64,000 nt of DNA from Primulina eburnea (taxonomy: Eukaryota; Streptophyta; Magnoliopsida; Lamiales; Gesneriaceae), in assembly GCF_022965805.1 (NCBI RefSeq), contig NC_133104.1, forward strand, positions 35,756,682 to 35,820,681. Reading direction: 5' to 3'. Positions 9,674-21,726 of the stretch are shown piece by piece. The notes beneath the pieces are model-generated. The model had not been told where the DNA came from. It saw nothing but the letters and a program-made list of their open reading frames with translations, and searched no databases. A program made the translations under genes and the position numbers. Numbering within the stretch: the first letter of the stretch is position 1; every line of letters starts with the position of its first letter.

Positions 9674-12600
9674 TGAAACTTCTACTACTTAAAATACTGC
9701 TTGTAAAATAAATTAAGCTCTTTTCGGAAATACTCAAACACATGTTGTAATAAAAGCAGTCAATCATGCATTTTAAGAAGTCTCCTAACTACTGAATAAA
9801 AATAACTGCAGTTAATTAAATCTTAAAATGTAATCAATCTCCTAGTCTTCTGTTTTGAAAGTCAAACTCGAGCGTAATGCCAAAAGCCTGACAACTAGGG
9901 GTGTTCATCGGTCGGTTCGGTTCGATTTTCGGTTATTTATTTCGGTTTTTTCGGTTTTAGAAATATATAATCCGAATCCGAACCATTTTTCTTCGGTTCG
10001 GTTTTCTACCAAAACAGTTTGGTTATTTCGGTCGGTTATTTCGGTTTTGGTATAATTATTTAAATTAATAATATAAATATATTGTAAAATATAATATGTT
10101 AACTTTCTATATGTTTTCTTAGTAAAATATTTAAATATAAAATCTAAATTAATTAAAAAACAACAATCAACTAAAAATTGTTCAAAATGGTTTGTCATTC
10201 ACTAAATATCATATCGAAATATATAATATAAAAAATATTAAAAAAATTATTAATTTAATGAAATTTCGGTTTTTTCGGTTTTGACATATATAATCCAAGA
10301 CCGAACCAAATAAACTTCGGTTTTAACATTTATATCCGAATTACAAAATTCGGCCTTCGGTTCGGATAAGTGTTCGGTTTTTTCGGTTTGGATTTTCGGT
10401 TTTTTCGGTTTTATCCAAAATTTGAACACCCCTACCGACAAATCAACAATGTAAAACAAAATTCAAAATCATTTAAAATATTGCTTCAACCCAAGTCTCA
10501 TAATCATATTATGCGGAAGAAATGCAAGGTCCTCGGGTTTTCACATGCACCCCCAGCTCCGCCTACTCAGTCTTCGGCTCCTCCAGTCTGCTCATCAATA
10601 TGCTCACCTGCATTATTCACACCTAGTGAGTCTAAAGACTCAACACACCTGAATCATGATAGAAAGTACATATACATAACATGCAACCGTGAAAAAACAC
10701 TGTAATTAAAATACCTTTCATGATCTTAAAAGCATGAGCTTAAACATATCGTGTCAAAGTTCGTATCATCGTATTAATCGATGGATCCATCTATATATAA
10801 ATGTGGTATCCGGCGACGGGGACATCAGCGATAGTATTACCCATCCACTGAGCCTTTGCCTTACATGTCATCGTATTATGTATCATCATATTAGTCACAA
10901 CCAGCTCTCTTTCTTCAAAAACATGTCATCGTATTCATCACTTATAAAACTCATACATATACAGAAATTTCCTTAAAATCAAGCATGCAGCGTATTTTTC
11001 ATATTTCCATAGAAATTCATGTTCGTGATATCATAAACATTTGAAACATGAAATTTTTGTGATCAAGGCGCTGCTTGGACTGCTAACTTGACCCGGGGAA
11101 AAAATGGTCATTTTGCCCCTAGAAACCCTAATTGACCGTTTTACCTCTGGATCTCAAAATCTCGACCCGAAGCCAACCAAACACTTTGAAACACCTCAAA
11201 ACATTTATATAATTGTTTCTTAGATGTAAACCGAGCTTGTTTCATAATTTACACGATTCATTTTAAAACTTGGATTGGGGTCCCCGTTTTAACTCGAATT
11301 AACCCGAAACTTAATCAAATCTTTCCAAACTTAAACTCCAACTTAAACACACCCTACCAGCCCCCAACCAACCATATTCCAGCTATTTTGAACCCCCTGA
11401 GCTTGGTTGCAACCTGCTGGAAAATAATGTACGTATAAGCCCTAACCCTAGTTGCACCCACGGCCCCGAATTCGATCTTAGACCATAAACCAACATGTCT
11501 TGCCCTCAACCAACTATCCTAAGACCAACATCCAGCCGTGGACTCACCACTGGACCAACCAAACCCACGCCGATATGAGTTGATCGCTTGTTCGAAATTC
11601 GCCCTAACCTTCCACACACCCTTCGCATCGTCCCAAGACTCACGACCAGCAGCCCGTGTACCATTCCCATCCTTGACACAGACCCACCAGGGGTTTGAAC
11701 CATGGCTTGGATTGAGCCCCTGCATCCTACTCCCATCTTTTTCCCATGTTCTAGCCATATCGAGCCTTACCCTACCCCAAACCCATCGACCTTCACCTTA
11801 TCTCGACCGACCCTTGACTCAATCACTTATATACCCTAACCTTCGACGTGTTCATCCCCCTAGCATCACAAATCGGAAGCCCATTTCATGACAACAAACC
11901 GTGAGTTAAATATCAACAAATGCATGTTTCGTGACAAAACGATGCACAAACAATACAACATAAAAAATTTAAACACTCCTCATGCAAATACACACACATC
12001 AGCGGTATATCAGCATGAATGATGAGAAAAAGAAGGATTTATGGCGTACCTTTGCATTATTACGCTCGAAACCTTTTAGATATATGTGTAGAACTTGCAC
12101 TAGAGAGACGGGGAAGAAACCCTTTGAAGAACATTGAGAAAAACTAAGGAAAAGAGCTGCTGGAATTCGAAAGTGAGCTGCTGAATGTTGGGAAGGGCGT
12201 CCACATGGGTTTTAAAAAATTAGGTTTAGGGTTGAGTGTAGTCTTAATAATATAATTAGTGCTAATGGGCTTTTAATTAGAAATAAAGAGGTTAAAAGGA
12301 TTTTAGATCCATTAAGCAATAAAATAATCTCATTAAGCCCAAAAACACTCCCGAAAATATTTCGTTTAGGAACGTTTTTGAAAATATTACTCGAACCCTC
12401 AAAAAATCCCACAACTTGCTAAATTTTGCATACATGTTTAAAATATAACTCGTTGAGTAAAAATACCTAACAATGCCGATTTTTGAAAATAACCCTTATT
12501 AACACCATATATTAAATAATTAAAAATAATTGTTTAATAAATACATTTTTTCTTAATTGTCACTGGTCTCCTTTCCTCGCTCGAGAGTGAAATACTGCTA

Positions 12601-12772
12601 AAAGCCTTGTATCATGCAATCTTAATGAACCATGTCATAAAAACACATATTCATGTCACAATCATGCATTTAATGCATTAAAATAATTTAATTAAAATAC
12701 ATAAGAAATTTAATAACTTGCATGCATGTGGTTCACGTGAACCTTCAAATTTCAAATTTTTGGGACGTTACA
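9674..12772 (-). mobile_element. solo LTR of a Tekay-type gypsy element (family A)
   Basis: Read on the - strand it starts TGTAACGTCCC (12772) and ends AGAAGTTTCA (9674). This matches in style the solo LTR at 45062-47794, which starts TGTAACCTCC and ends GGACGTTTCA; both continue with an ACCACATGCATGCAA motif near the start. No internal coding region is attached, so it is a solo LTR left by recombination. The candidate TSD is imperfect (CTAAT against TTATT). It contains a hAT-like MITE at 9896-10434 and the palindrome TGAGTCTAAAGACTCA at 10627-10642. It interrupts the 5' internal region of the chromovirus. Confidence 0.7.
9896..10434. mobile_element. hAT-like MITE with TAGGGGTGTTCA termini
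   Basis: The ends TAGGGGTGTTCA and TGAACACCCCTA are inverted repeats. They are flanked by imperfect 8-bp duplications, CTGACAAC (9888-9895) and CCGACAAA (10435-10442), the TSD length of hAT elements. The subterminal regions on both sides are runs of TTCGGTTTTTTCGG-like sequence in opposite orientation. There is no transposase. At 539 bp it is a long MITE. Confidence 0.8.
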
Positions 12773-13058
12773 TTATTATCATAGAACTCATTCATATCAA
12801 TCAAACAAAGCCTCATAACTCCTACACATACTGAGGATACCCTAATTCTTGTTCGCATGCTTTGAGTTTCCCAACTAAGATCTCTATCTCATTCTGCAAA
12901 GAAGTCACTTCATTACTCAGATGACCTATCTCGGTCTCCATGACTACTCTCGGTACATAATGTGGTTCAGTCATCTTGGAATACATAAAAACAACCAAAT
13001 TAGATTTATCATGATATGTCCAAATATGAATGACATACTATCGAATTATTAAAACCGA
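12773..13058 (-). other. leader of the chromovirus between primer site and solo LTR
   Basis: This is the 5' untranslated/leader part of the - strand element, next to its primer-binding site. It contains one short open frame (12822-12974) described separately. Confidence 0.6.
12822..12974 (-). CDS. small 50-residue coiled-coil-like ORF in the chromovirus leader
   Basis: The ATG at 12974 opens a 50-codon frame rich in E, L and V with a heptad-like run (EIGHLSNEVTSLQNEIEILV), ending at 12822. It lies about 85 bp inside the primer-binding site, upstream of the solo-LTR insertion. It may be the remaining start of a longer upstream reading frame whose continuation lies beyond the solo LTR at 8902-9673. 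Function unknown; it may also be chance. Confidence 0.3.
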   Translation of the reverse strand: MTEPHYVPRVVMETEIGHLSNEVTSLQNEIEILVGKLKACEQELGYPQYV

Positions 13059-13070
13059 GCTCTGAGACCA
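13059..13070 (-). other. primer-binding site of the chromovirus
   Basis: The - strand reads TGGTCTCAGAGC, one base off TGGTATCAGAGC, the sequence complementary to the 3' end of initiator Met-tRNA. It lies three bases inside the right LTR. Confidence 0.8.
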
Positions 13071-13073
13071 CTT

Positions 13074-14301
13074 TGTGGGCCCAAAATACTGAATGTACAA
13101 TATAATGTAAAGGTAATTATAATATATATATAATACTAACATAATATAAACATAATAGCATAAGAGTTGCTACAATTTAGTTAAATTCATAGCATGGCAT
13201 CAAACAAACGCTTTTCTATACAATCACATTTTATTTTATTTTACAATACAGTACAGTACAATCTACTAGTTAACTCATTTTTTGTCTTTCCTCCAGTTGT
13301 GGCTCCAGTTCCTCTGTATCTGGAATTTAGAGTAAATGAAAGAAACATAGGTTAAGTCTTTGAGGACTTAGTGAGGTAGTAATACAAAAGTCATGTATAT
13401 ATGTCTATATAACAAATGAATCATGATGATATCACGACTTTGATCAATAGGTTAGACGGTTTTGAAATGAAAGAGGAATGAAGTATTATGTCAAGATTGT
13501 CCCTATTCCAGAATGGATATGTAGATTAAAGAGGTAGCTCCCACCATTATTCGTTGTAGCTCTTTCCCCTCATACTCATGTAGAGTCTGTACAATTGATT
13601 AGAACGAGACAAAGTGAACTTACGATTCCGGACTCAAGTCACGTTGTTCAAATGAACCATATACCCAGATTGAACCTGTTGTTCATTGGACTCACTTTCC
13701 GGGCCTAAGCCACGTTGTCCAGTGGATTAGAAATCTGGTACGATGACCGTTGTCCCGGATCCATTAAGTCATTCATTTCAAGCATATCTCATATATCAAG
13801 TACACCCGACAGTCAAAGATAAATCAATGTGATCATATATAGTTTGATTTATTCAATATGTTGCAGTTTATGGAAATTTTATAGTTGATAGAATTACGAA
13901 AAATTCCAAGCCAAATGCCAAACAAGTCATTTTAAATAAAATGAATAATAAACCCCACCTTTCTATCTTACACAATGATTTTCTTTGATATTACAATTGC
14001 TTCAATATTCTTATATTCATCAATTTTGTGGTTATTCATGTGGTAGTAAGATTTCTCGATAATTTATAATAATTCAAAATTAATTCCAAAAATTCTGAAA
14101 TTATCACAGTAAGTGTATTTTGTAAAATGATAAAAGTTTTGCATAGAAATTTTTTTCTAATTCTAAACTCATTATTTCCAGATCGTATATTTTCAGGCTG
14201 GTTGACTATGTTTTTTCCGCTCGAAAAATGGGACATGCATTACTGATTATGGCCATTGACTGAACCTGGAGCATACTTGGCATCATGTTCAACATTTTAC
14301 T
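13074..14301 (-). repeat. 5' LTR of the chromovirus, first part (right copy)
   Basis: It starts TGTGGGCCCAAAATACTGAA and follows the left LTR base by base until TTTTACT at 14301, where the Tekay-type element is inserted. The LTR resumes at 21727. Confidence 0.88.
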
Positions 14302-15857
14302 TGTGACACCCTGACCCGTTACAACTAAAAATACAGCGGAATTTAAAATTTTCTTGCAAATGGAAGGAGTTTCAAAATACATTTCCAAATATCATCAAAA
14401 GTATTAACATGATCAACTAAATGATACATCAAAATACAAAACATCATTTTAATGATCATGTACAAAACATTTCTTGCAAAACAAACTACTTCCTTCCAAT
14501 CTTCGTATGCATATGACTCCCATCCACAGTCAACGTCCTGGCCCGTCACTCTTATCTGCATCACATGAAAATAACTGAAATGAGTATAAAACTCAGCAAG
14601 TGGAACTCTTACATAACAATGAACATATCATACTCTGTAAAACATAGCTTTGAAATCATAAATATCATCAACGCTGAATCATAAACTCTGAACATGAATA
14701 TCATAACAATAGCATGAAATGAGATGGTATTTCTCTTTACTCTGGTTGGATTGATATCAATAGTATCTCTGCTCTGGGGTGCTCGTATCCCAAATCGATA
14801 TACACCGATAACTCTGAGGGATATAAGCCTATGGTCGTTGATCAACTAATTGCGTGCAATCTCTGACTATGTATCTATCAATCCAATAAAACATTTAAAC
14901 TCTTTCTCTTTGGCATTTAAACAACACTTTAGAAACTCTTTCTTTTCTCTTGTATTCCCTTTGAACAATAATGAGACATAAAAGTCTCCAATATGCATAG
15001 CAATGGAATCAATACATAACAATGAATCAATTGAAGGGAATAACACATTAAAACCTTTGAAACACAATACATATAACATCATGTGAGCACAAAGGATGAA
15101 ATTCCACTTACAAACCACAAGAACACCTCAATCTATGCTCTTGATACACCACCTACAACAATAATCCATAAGAACGCAAGCCAATAAATCCATAAATCCA
15201 ACAAATACATCAAACCTATAACATCTCTTCTCCAAAACCAAGAGATAACACAACCAAAAGCTTACCTTAGCTTCCAAGCACCAAGGAGAACCTCGATCTC
15301 AAGTCGAAAATCGAACTAGATCCAAGAATCAAAGATGGGAAGTGAAAGAAATGGAGGAAAACCCTTGCTAGAAGAGAGAAAATCGAGTTTTAAGGGGAAA
15401 GGAAAAGAGGAAATGAAGTCAACTTATCCAAAAAGCTACTAAATATCTCGCCCATACCTCAATAATGCATGACCGCGGGTGCGCTATGCCTTCGACCAAA
15501 CCATCATTTCCTGGAACACAACCACCGCGGGTGCGGTGCTGTAACCACCGCGGGTGCGGTCTCTACACTACCGTGGGTGCGGTCCTGCTACGGCTTCCCA
15601 ACTCCAAAATCAAGAATAGTACACCGCGGAGGCACTCCTCTAAGAGCGCGGGTGCACTTTGGTCACGGCCAAGAAACAAAACAATGCAACCAAAAACGAT
15701 CCGAAACGCTGAAACGAACAACCAACAACAACTACACCTCAAGACAATAATAACCAACAATACTATGGCCCAAAACACAACTCTAAACATCTAATCACAT
15801 AACCCAAATAAACATACGAAACTTAAATCGTACCGTACACCAGGCTCAGCTATTACA
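14302..15857 (-). repeat. 3' LTR of the young Tekay-type element
   Basis: It aligns with 20097-21721. Relative to that copy it lacks about 40 bp near 15165 and two CCGCGGGTGCG units near 15480 and 15560, and one remaining unit has changed to CCGTGGGTGCG. It includes the palindromic TGAGTATAAAACTCA at 14581-14595. Confidence 0.92.
15473..15660 (-). repeat. dispersed CCGCGGGTGCG motif array in the 3' LTR
   Basis: Three exact copies and several degenerate copies of CCGCGGGTGCG, separated by 15-45 bp, form a GC- and CpG-rich island in an otherwise AT-rich LTR. The 5' LTR has more copies (21295-21530). Confidence 0.85.
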
Positions 15858-15872
15858 ATCTCCCCTCCTTAA
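15858..15872 (-). other. polypurine tract of the young Tekay-type element
   Basis: On the - strand TTAAGGAGGGGAGAT directly precedes the 3' LTR start TGTAATAGC. This is a canonical plus-strand primer. Confidence 0.85.
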
Positions 15873-15897
15873 GGGAATTTCGTCCTCGAAATTGACG

Positions 15898-16050
15898 TCA
15901 CTGCACGAACAACTCAGGATACTTCTCTCTCATCTCATCCTCTGGTTCCCACGTAGCCTCTTCGATCAAATGGTTCCTCCAAAAGACTTTAACGATGCCG
16001 ATCTCTTTGTTTCTCAAAACTCTAACTTTGCGATCCAAAATCTGGAGGAA
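15898..16050 (-). pseudogene. chromodomain of the young Tekay-type integrase, out of frame
   Basis: Just downstream of the integrase frame that stops at 16022, the next frame reads on from the same point with VLRNKEIGIVKVFWRN and IEEATWEPEDEMREKYPELF, ending at a TGA at 15898-15900. This is the C-terminal chromodomain, cut off from the rest by a single-base frameshift near 16050. Chromodomains of chromoviruses bind histone marks and steer integration. Confidence 0.8.
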
Positions 16051-16618
16051 TCTCTTGGTACGTCAAATTCGGCGTCAAGTCCAATGGCTCGTGGCGAAGA
16101 ACATGGGAAGGATTCGCAACATACTTCCTGAGCATCGATACATGAAACACATTGTGAACTCTGTCAAGATCTGGCGGTAGGGCTAATCTGTAGGCTCGAT
16201 CACCAACTCTGTCCAAAATCTCAAAGGGACCAATAAATCTCGGACTCAACTTGCCCTTCTTGCCAAATCGCATCACACCCTTGAGAGGTGCAATCTTCAA
16301 GAACACGTGGTCGCCAACCTCAAACTGCAAAGGTCTACGACGAACATCTGCATAGCTCTTCTGTCTCGACTGAGCAGTCTTCATCCTCTCACGGATAACC
16401 GCAACAACATCGGCTGTCTGTTGGACCAACTCTGGACCCAACATCTTCCTCTCACCAACCTCATCCCAATACAAGGGAGATCTACACTTCCTGCCATAAA
16501 GTGCCTCATACGGTGCCATCCCAATCGTCGCTTGGTAGCTATTGTTGTACGTGAACTCCACAAGAGGCAATTTGGAATCCCAGCTACCAGAATAATCGAT
16601 AGTACAAGCTCTGAGCAT
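16022..16618 (-). CDS. integrase C-terminal part of the young Tekay-type element
   Basis: This 198-residue open frame continues the gag-pol frame after the TAG at 16631-16633. It carries the conserved LPLVEFTYNNSYQATIGMAP segment, the YGRKCRSP motif and the GPFEILDRVGDRAYRLALP and VHNVFHVSMLRKY motifs of the integrase C-terminal domain. Its own ATG is an internal codon, not a real start. It ends early at 16022 because of a frameshift; the chromodomain lies in the neighbouring frame. Confidence 0.88.
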   Translation of the reverse strand: MLRACTIDYSGSWDSKLPLVEFTYNNSYQATIGMAPYEALYGRKCRSPLYWDEVGERKMLGPELVQQTADVVAVIRERMKTAQSRQKSYADVRRRPLQFEVGDHVFLKIAPLKGVMRFGKKGKLSPRFIGPFEILDRVGDRAYRLALPPDLDRVHNVFHVSMLRKYVANPSHVLRHEPLDLTPNLTYQEIPPDFGSQS

Positions 16619-16630
16619 ATCCTCTAGAAT

Positions 16631-19600
16631 CTAAATGACTCTCTCTGACTGACCGTCGCTCTGAGGGTGATAAGCTGTACTGAACGCTAACCGTGAACCC
16701 ATAGCTTTGTGCAAACTCTTCCAAAACTCTGAGGTAAATCTAGGGTCACGATCAGACACAATCGACACAGGGACACCGTGAAGTCTAACAATCTCTGCAA
16801 TGTAATCCTCGGCATACTGATTCATGGAGTACGTCGTCTTGACTGGAAGAAAGTGCGCTGAGTTGGTCAATCGATCGACAATAACCCAAATGGAATTGAA
16901 ACCCTTCTGCGTCCTGGGAAGACCATTCACGAAATCCATCGTAATATGCTCCCACTTCCACTGAGGAATCGGCAATGACAACAATGTCCCAGCAGGTCTC
17001 TGGTGCTCAATCTTCACCTGCTGACAAGTTAGGCACTGAGAAATAAATACGGCAATGTCTTTCTTCATACCTGGCCACCAGTAAAGTCGACGAAGATCCT
17101 GATACATCTTGGTGCTGCCTGGATGTATCGAATATGGCGCGGTATGAGCCTCTGTCAAGACGTCTCGCCGAATATCATCACCAATGGGAACACAAATACG
17201 GCCTCTGAAAGTCACCAAACCATCACCATTCAACGCAAACTCTGAGTTACCTCTCTCCTCTGCTCTAGCTCTCAACTTTGTCAACTGAACATCATCAGTC
17301 TGCTCTCTACGGATCCTGTCCGTCAAAGTAGCCCGAATAACCAACGCTGAAAAGCGAGCAATGGTCCCCGGAACTACCAAAGAAATCTCCTCTCTCTGCA
17401 AATCCATCAACAATGGTCTCTGAATCAAAGAACTCAAGGAAGAACTCGACTTACGGCTCAAAGCATCAGCCACAACGTTCGCTTTCCCTGGGTGGTAACT
17501 GATAGTCACATCATAGTCTTTGACAAGCTCTAACCACCTCCTCTGCCGCATGTTGAGCTCTTTCTGTGAAAACAGATACTTCAAACTTTTGTGGTCTGTG
17601 AAGATCTCACACTTTTCGCCATACAAATAATGTCTCCAAATCTTCAAGGCGAAAACCACAGCTGCTAGCTCTAAATCGTGCGTCGGATAATTATTCTCAT
17701 AGTCTTTCAACTGGCGAGAAGCATAGGCAATAACCTTACCTCGCTGCATCAACACTGCACCAAGGCCTTTCTTCGACGCATCGGTATAGACAACAACATC
17801 CTCTGAACCACTGGGCAATGAAAGAACAGGAGCTGTCGTCAATCTATCCTTCAACTCTTGGAATGAACTCTGGCAATCAATGGACCACTCGAACTTCACA
17901 GTCTTCCTCGTCAAATTGGTCAATGGCAGGGCAATCTTGGAGAAATCTGAAATGAAACGACGATAATAACCCGCCAAACCAAGAAAACTGCGTACCTCAG
18001 AAACAGAAGTAGGAATAGGCCATCTCTGAACAGCCTCTATCTTCACTGGATCAACAGCTATGCCATCTTTCGAAACAACATGGCCTAGAAAAAAAATTCG
18101 ATCCAACCAAAATTCACACTTCTTCAACTTAGCAAACAACCTTTTCTCCCTCAACAAACGGAGAACTACTCTGAGATGCTCTGCATGAAGCTCTCTGGTC
18201 TTGGAATAGATCAAGATATCGTCGATAAAAACAATGACGAAACTATCCAAATAAGGCTTGAACACACGGTTCATCAGGTCCATGAAAACTGAAGGAGCAT
18301 TGGTCAGACCAAAAGACATCACAAGAAACTCATAGTGACCATACCTGGTCCTGAACGCCGTCTTAGGGATATCAGACTCCCTAACCTTCAACTGATAGTA
18401 GCCAGACCGAAGATCAATCTTCGAGAATACAGTAGCACCATGCAATTGGTCAAACAAATCATCAATCCGTGGCAACGGATACTTATTCTTGACAGTCACT
18501 TTGTTGAGCTCCCTATAGTCGATACACAGCCGCAAAGACCCATCTTTCTTCTTAACGAAAAGAACCGGAGCTCCCCAAGGCGAAGAACTCGGACGCATAA
18601 AACCCTTGTCCAAAAGATCCTGCAACTGCGTCTTCAACTCCTTCATCTTGGTAGGGGCCATTCGGTACGGAGCCTTAGAAATAGGAACCGTACCTGGAGC
18701 TAGATCAATCACAAACTCAATGTCTCTGTCCGGCGGCAAACCCGGCACATCATCCTCAAACACATCAACAAACTCCCTCACAACATCGATATCATCAATA
18801 TTCAATTTAATCAATCTATCCACATCCACAATCGAAGCCAGAAACACATCACAACCTCTACACATCAACTTCTCATCCTCAAGACAAGAAATAAAAGGAA
18901 GGACCAGCGAAGTACCTGCACTGGCGAGAACTCCTCCCTTAATGCTATCATCTTCCTTGGTCATCGCAAAGATGCGACCCTGCACTTTATCCTTGCTCGC
19001 TCCCTTCGGACAATCTCTGGCAATGTGGCCTGCCGTACCACAACGATAACAAGAATGAGTGCCAAATCTGCACTCTCCTCTATGATGTCTGCTGCACTTA
19101 GGACACAAAGGCTTCTCGGGATCAACTGGAACTGATGGTGGTCTAGGACTCGACTCCATCTTTCCCTTCCCTTTGAAACGATCTTTGCCTCTCTGATTCG
19201 AGCCCTGGCCACTCTGAGCAATGGCCTGATGTCTCTCCTGCCTCTCTATGGCGATGTCCTTCTCGTCTTTCTCGGCCAACAACGCCTTGGACACGATCTC
19301 CTTGAAAGTCACAGCCTTGGACATGTTAATGTCCCTCCGAATCTCTGCTCTAAGGCCTCGAATGAAGTGAGCGCCTTTGTCCTTGTCGTTTGAAGCAATA
19401 TACGGAGCAAATAAACAACCTTCCTCAAACTTGAGAATGTATTCGTCAACGTTCAAGCTCCCCTGTCGAAGCTCCAGAAACTCTGTCACCTTCCTCGCTC
19501 GAAGAGCGTCGGGGAAATACTTGTCATAGAACAAGTCAGTAAACTCTGACCACTTCAATGTCGAAACATCAACACCAACCTTCGTGGCATTCCACCATAT

Positions 19601-19963
19601 ACGTGCAGCCTTTACCAACATGAATCCTGCACAGCCGATCCTGTCTTTATCTTCGTACTGGAGATGATCGAAGATCGCCTCTAGAGCCTTGATCCACTCC
19701 ACTGCAACTAAAGGATCAGTGCTACCTGCGAATTCCGGTGGATCCATTCTCTTGAAAGCAGAAAAGACGGCATCAGTGCCAACTGCCTGAGCTACTTGGC
19801 CTCTCACTTGGCCTCTACCTTGTCCTGTTCCTTGCAATCGAAGCAGCTGCTGAATCTGCTCACTGTGGACTTTGGCCTGCTCCTTAAGCAACTTGCCGAA
19901 CTCGTCGACAACTCTCGAGGAAGAACTATCCTCACCCTCTACTGCTTTCCTCTTAGGTGGCAT
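16631..19963 (-). CDS. gag-pol polyprotein of the young Tekay-type element, protease missing
   Basis: The frame is 1110 residues and starts MPPKRKAVE. The order is gag capsid (about 70-260), one CCHC zinc knuckle [14 protein letters not shown] (about 304-317), RT with the FIDDILIYS catalytic box (about 581), RNase H with [13 protein letters not shown] (about 722), the integrase zinc finger (about 944) and the catalytic core with DRDPRF and DGQSERV at the end. Between the zinc knuckle and the RT entry region only about 90 residues remain. No D-S/T-G active site is present, so the protease has been lost by an in-frame deletion. The frame ends at a TAG where related elements continue, and the integrase tail resumes in the same frame. 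Confidence 0.93.
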   Translation of the reverse strand: MPPKRKAVEGEDSSSSRVVDEFGKLLKEQAKVHSEQIQQLLRLQGTGQGRGQVRGQVAQAVGTDAVFSAFKRMDPPEFAGSTDPLVAVEWIKALEAIFDHLQYEDKDRIGCAGFMLVKAARIWWNATKVGVDVSTLKWSEFTDLFYDKYFPDALRARKVTEFLELRQGSLNVDEYILKFEEGCLFAPYIASNDKDKGAHFIRGLRAEIRRDINMSKAVTFKEIVSKALLAEKDEKDIAIERQERHQAIAQSGQGSNQRGKDRFKGKGKMESSPRPPSVPVDPEKPLCPKCSRHHRGECRFGTHSCYRCGTAGHIARDCPKGASKDKVQGRIFAMTKEDDSIKGGVLASAGTSLVLPFISCLEDEKLMCRGCDVFLASIVDVDRLIKLNIDDIDVVREFVDVFEDDVPGLPPDRDIEFVIDLAPGTVPISKAPYRMAPTKMKELKTQLQDLLDKGFMRPSSSPWGAPVLFVKKKDGSLRLCIDYRELNKVTVKNKYPLPRIDDLFDQLHGATVFSKIDLRSGYYQLKVRESDIPKTAFRTRYGHYEFLVMSFGLTNAPSVFMDLMNRVFKPYLDSFVIVFIDDILIYSKTRELHAEHLRVVLRLLREKRLFAKLKKCEFWLDRIFFLGHVVSKDGIAVDPVKIEAVQRWPIPTSVSEVRSFLGLAGYYRRFISDFSKIALPLTNLTRKTVKFEWSIDCQSSFQELKDRLTTAPVLSLPSGSEDVVVYTDASKKGLGAVLMQRGKVIAYASRQLKDYENNYPTHDLELAAVVFALKIWRHYLYGEKCEIFTDHKSLKYLFSQKELNMRQRRWLELVKDYDVTISYHPGKANVVADALSRKSSSSLSSLIQRPLLMDLQREEISLVVPGTIARFSALVIRATLTDRIRREQTDDVQLTKLRARAEERGNSEFALNGDGLVTFRGRICVPIGDDIRRDVLTEAHTAPYSIHPGSTKMYQDLRRLYWWPGMKKDIAVFISQCLTCQQVKIEHQRPAGTLLSLPIPQWKWEHITMDFVNGLPRTQKGFNSIWVIVDRLTNSAHFLPVKTTYSMNQYAEDYIAEIVRLHGVPVSIVSDRDPRFTSEFWKSLHKAMGSRLAFSTAYHPQSDGQSERVI

Positions 19964-20079
19964 ACTCTACAATGTGCTCACAAAACACCAATCAATAGAT
20001 AACAATGAATAGATGCAAAGAAAACATACCCAGACAGTTGAAAGTAGACGAAGTCATATGCATTGGTCCGAAGAACGGT

Positions 20080-20091
20080 GCTCTGATACCA
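20080..20091 (-). other. primer-binding site of the young Tekay-type element
   Basis: The - strand reads TGGTATCAGAGC, an exact match to the Met-tRNA primer site, five bases inside the 5' LTR. Confidence 0.9.
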
Positions 20092-20096
20092 CTAAA

Positions 20097-21721
20097 TGTG
20101 GCACCCTGACCCGTTACAACTAAAAATACAGCGGAATTTAAAATTTTCTTGCAAATGGAAGGAGTTTCAAAATACATTTCCAAATATCATCAAAAGTATT
20201 AACATGATCAACTAAATGATACATCAAAATACAACACATCATTTTAATGATCATGAACAAAACATTTCTTGCAAAACAAACTACTTCCTTCCAATCTTCG
20301 TATGCATATGACTCACATCCACAGTCAACGTCCTGGCCCGTCACTCTTATCTGCATCACATGAAAATAACTGAAATGAGTATAAAACTCAGCAAGTGGAA
20401 CTCTTACATAACAATGAACATATCATACTCTGTAAAACATAGCTTTGAAATCATAAATACCATCAACTCTGAATCATAAACTCTGAACATGAATATCATA
20501 ACAATAGCATGAAATGAGATGGTATTTCTCTTTACTCTGGTTGGATTGATATCAATAGTATCTCTGCTCTGGGGTGCTCGTATCCCAAATCGGTATAAAC
20601 CGATAACTCTGAGGGATATAAGCCTATGGTCGTTGATCAACTAATTGCGTGCAATCTCTGACTATGTATCTATCAATCCAATAAAACATTTAAACTCTTT
20701 CTCTTTGGCATTTAAACAACACTTTAGAAACTCTTTCTTTTCTCTTGTATTCCCTTTGAACAATAATGAGACATAAAAGTCTCCAATATGCATAGCAATG
20801 GAATCAATACATAACAATGAATCAATTGAAGGGAATAACACATTAAAACCTTTGAAACACAATACATATAACATCATGTGAGCACAAAGGATGAAATTCC
20901 ACTTACAAACCACAAGAACACCTCAATCTATGCTCTTGATACACCACCTACAACAATAATACATAAATAACACCAACATCAACTCCATATCCAAGAACTC
21001 AAGCCAATAAATCCATAAATCCAACAAATACATCAAACCTATAACATCTCTTCTCCAAAACCAAGAGATAACACAACCAAAAGCTTACCTTAGCTTCCAA
21101 GCACCAAGGAGAACCTCGATCTCAAGTCGAAAATCGAACTAGATCCAAGAATCAAAGATAGGAAGTGAAAGAAATGGAGGAAAACCCTTGCTAGAAGAGA
21201 GAAAATCGAGTTTGAAGGGGAAAGGAAAGGAGGAAATGAAGTCAACTTATCCAAAAAGCTACTAAATATCTCACCCATACCTCAATAATGCATGACCGCG
21301 GGTGCGCTCACACAAGCACCGCGGGTGCGCTATGCCTTCGACCAAACCATCATTTCCTGGAACACAACCACCGCGGGTGCGGCGCTGTAACCACCGCGGG
21401 TGCGGTCATCACCGCGGGTGCGGTCTCTACACTACCGCGGGTGCGGTCCTGCTACGGCTTCCCAACTCCAAAATCAAGAATAGTACACCGCGGGGCCACT
21501 CCTCTAAGAGCGCGGGTGCACTCTGGTCACGGCCAAGAAACAAAACAATGCAACCAAAAACGATCCGAAACGCTGAAACGAACAACCAACAACAACTACA
21601 CCTCAAGACAATAATAACCAACAATACTATGGCCCAAAACACAATTCTAAACATCTAATCACATAACCCAAATAAACATACGAAACTTAAATCGTACCAT
21701 ACACCGGGCTCGGCTATTACA
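20097..21721 (-). repeat. 5' LTR of the young Tekay-type element
   Basis: It starts TGTGGCACCC and ends GGCTATTACA in + orientation. It is the longer LTR copy (1625 bp). It contains the palindrome TGAGTATAAAACTCA at 20376-20390 and an array of six exact CCGCGGGTGCG motifs plus degenerate ones at 21295-21530. Confidence 0.92.
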
Positions 21722-21726
21722 TTACT

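Larger units (their letters stand above)
14302..21721 (-). mobile_element. young, nearly complete Tekay-type gypsy element lacking protease
   Basis: The element runs from TGTGACACCC to GGCTATTACA with a perfect 5-bp TSD TTACT (14297-14301 and 21722-21726). The uninterrupted site is visible in the left chromovirus LTR near 3185. LTRs are 14302-15857 and 20097-21721 and are almost identical apart from small length differences. A primer site (20080-20091) and polypurine tract (15858-15872) are intact. The gag-pol frame is almost whole, broken by one nonsense codon and one late frameshift. It is the best preserved and probably youngest retroelement in the window. Confidence 0.93.

Noticed and set aside
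14867..15118. 83-residue - strand ORF, repeated at 20662-20913
   Set aside because: Identical copies lie in the two LTRs; it is LTR noncoding sequence that happens to be open.
15465..15794. Overlapping + strand ORFs of about 90-110 residues across the CCGCGGGTGCG island (also 21288-21658)
   Set aside because: They arise from the GC-rich motif array inside the LTR, occur in both twin LTRs in several frames and contain no known domain.
18335..19221. ORFs overlapping the Tekay-type gag-pol frame: + strand frames at 18335-18703 and 18606-19049, and an alternative - strand frame at 18961-19221
   Set aside because: Shadows of the coding frame in other reading frames.
21295..21530. Regularly spaced CCGCGGGTGCG motifs as a CRISPR-like array
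   Set aside because: The repeats are only 11 bp, the spacing is irregular, and they lie inside a plant retrotransposon LTR.
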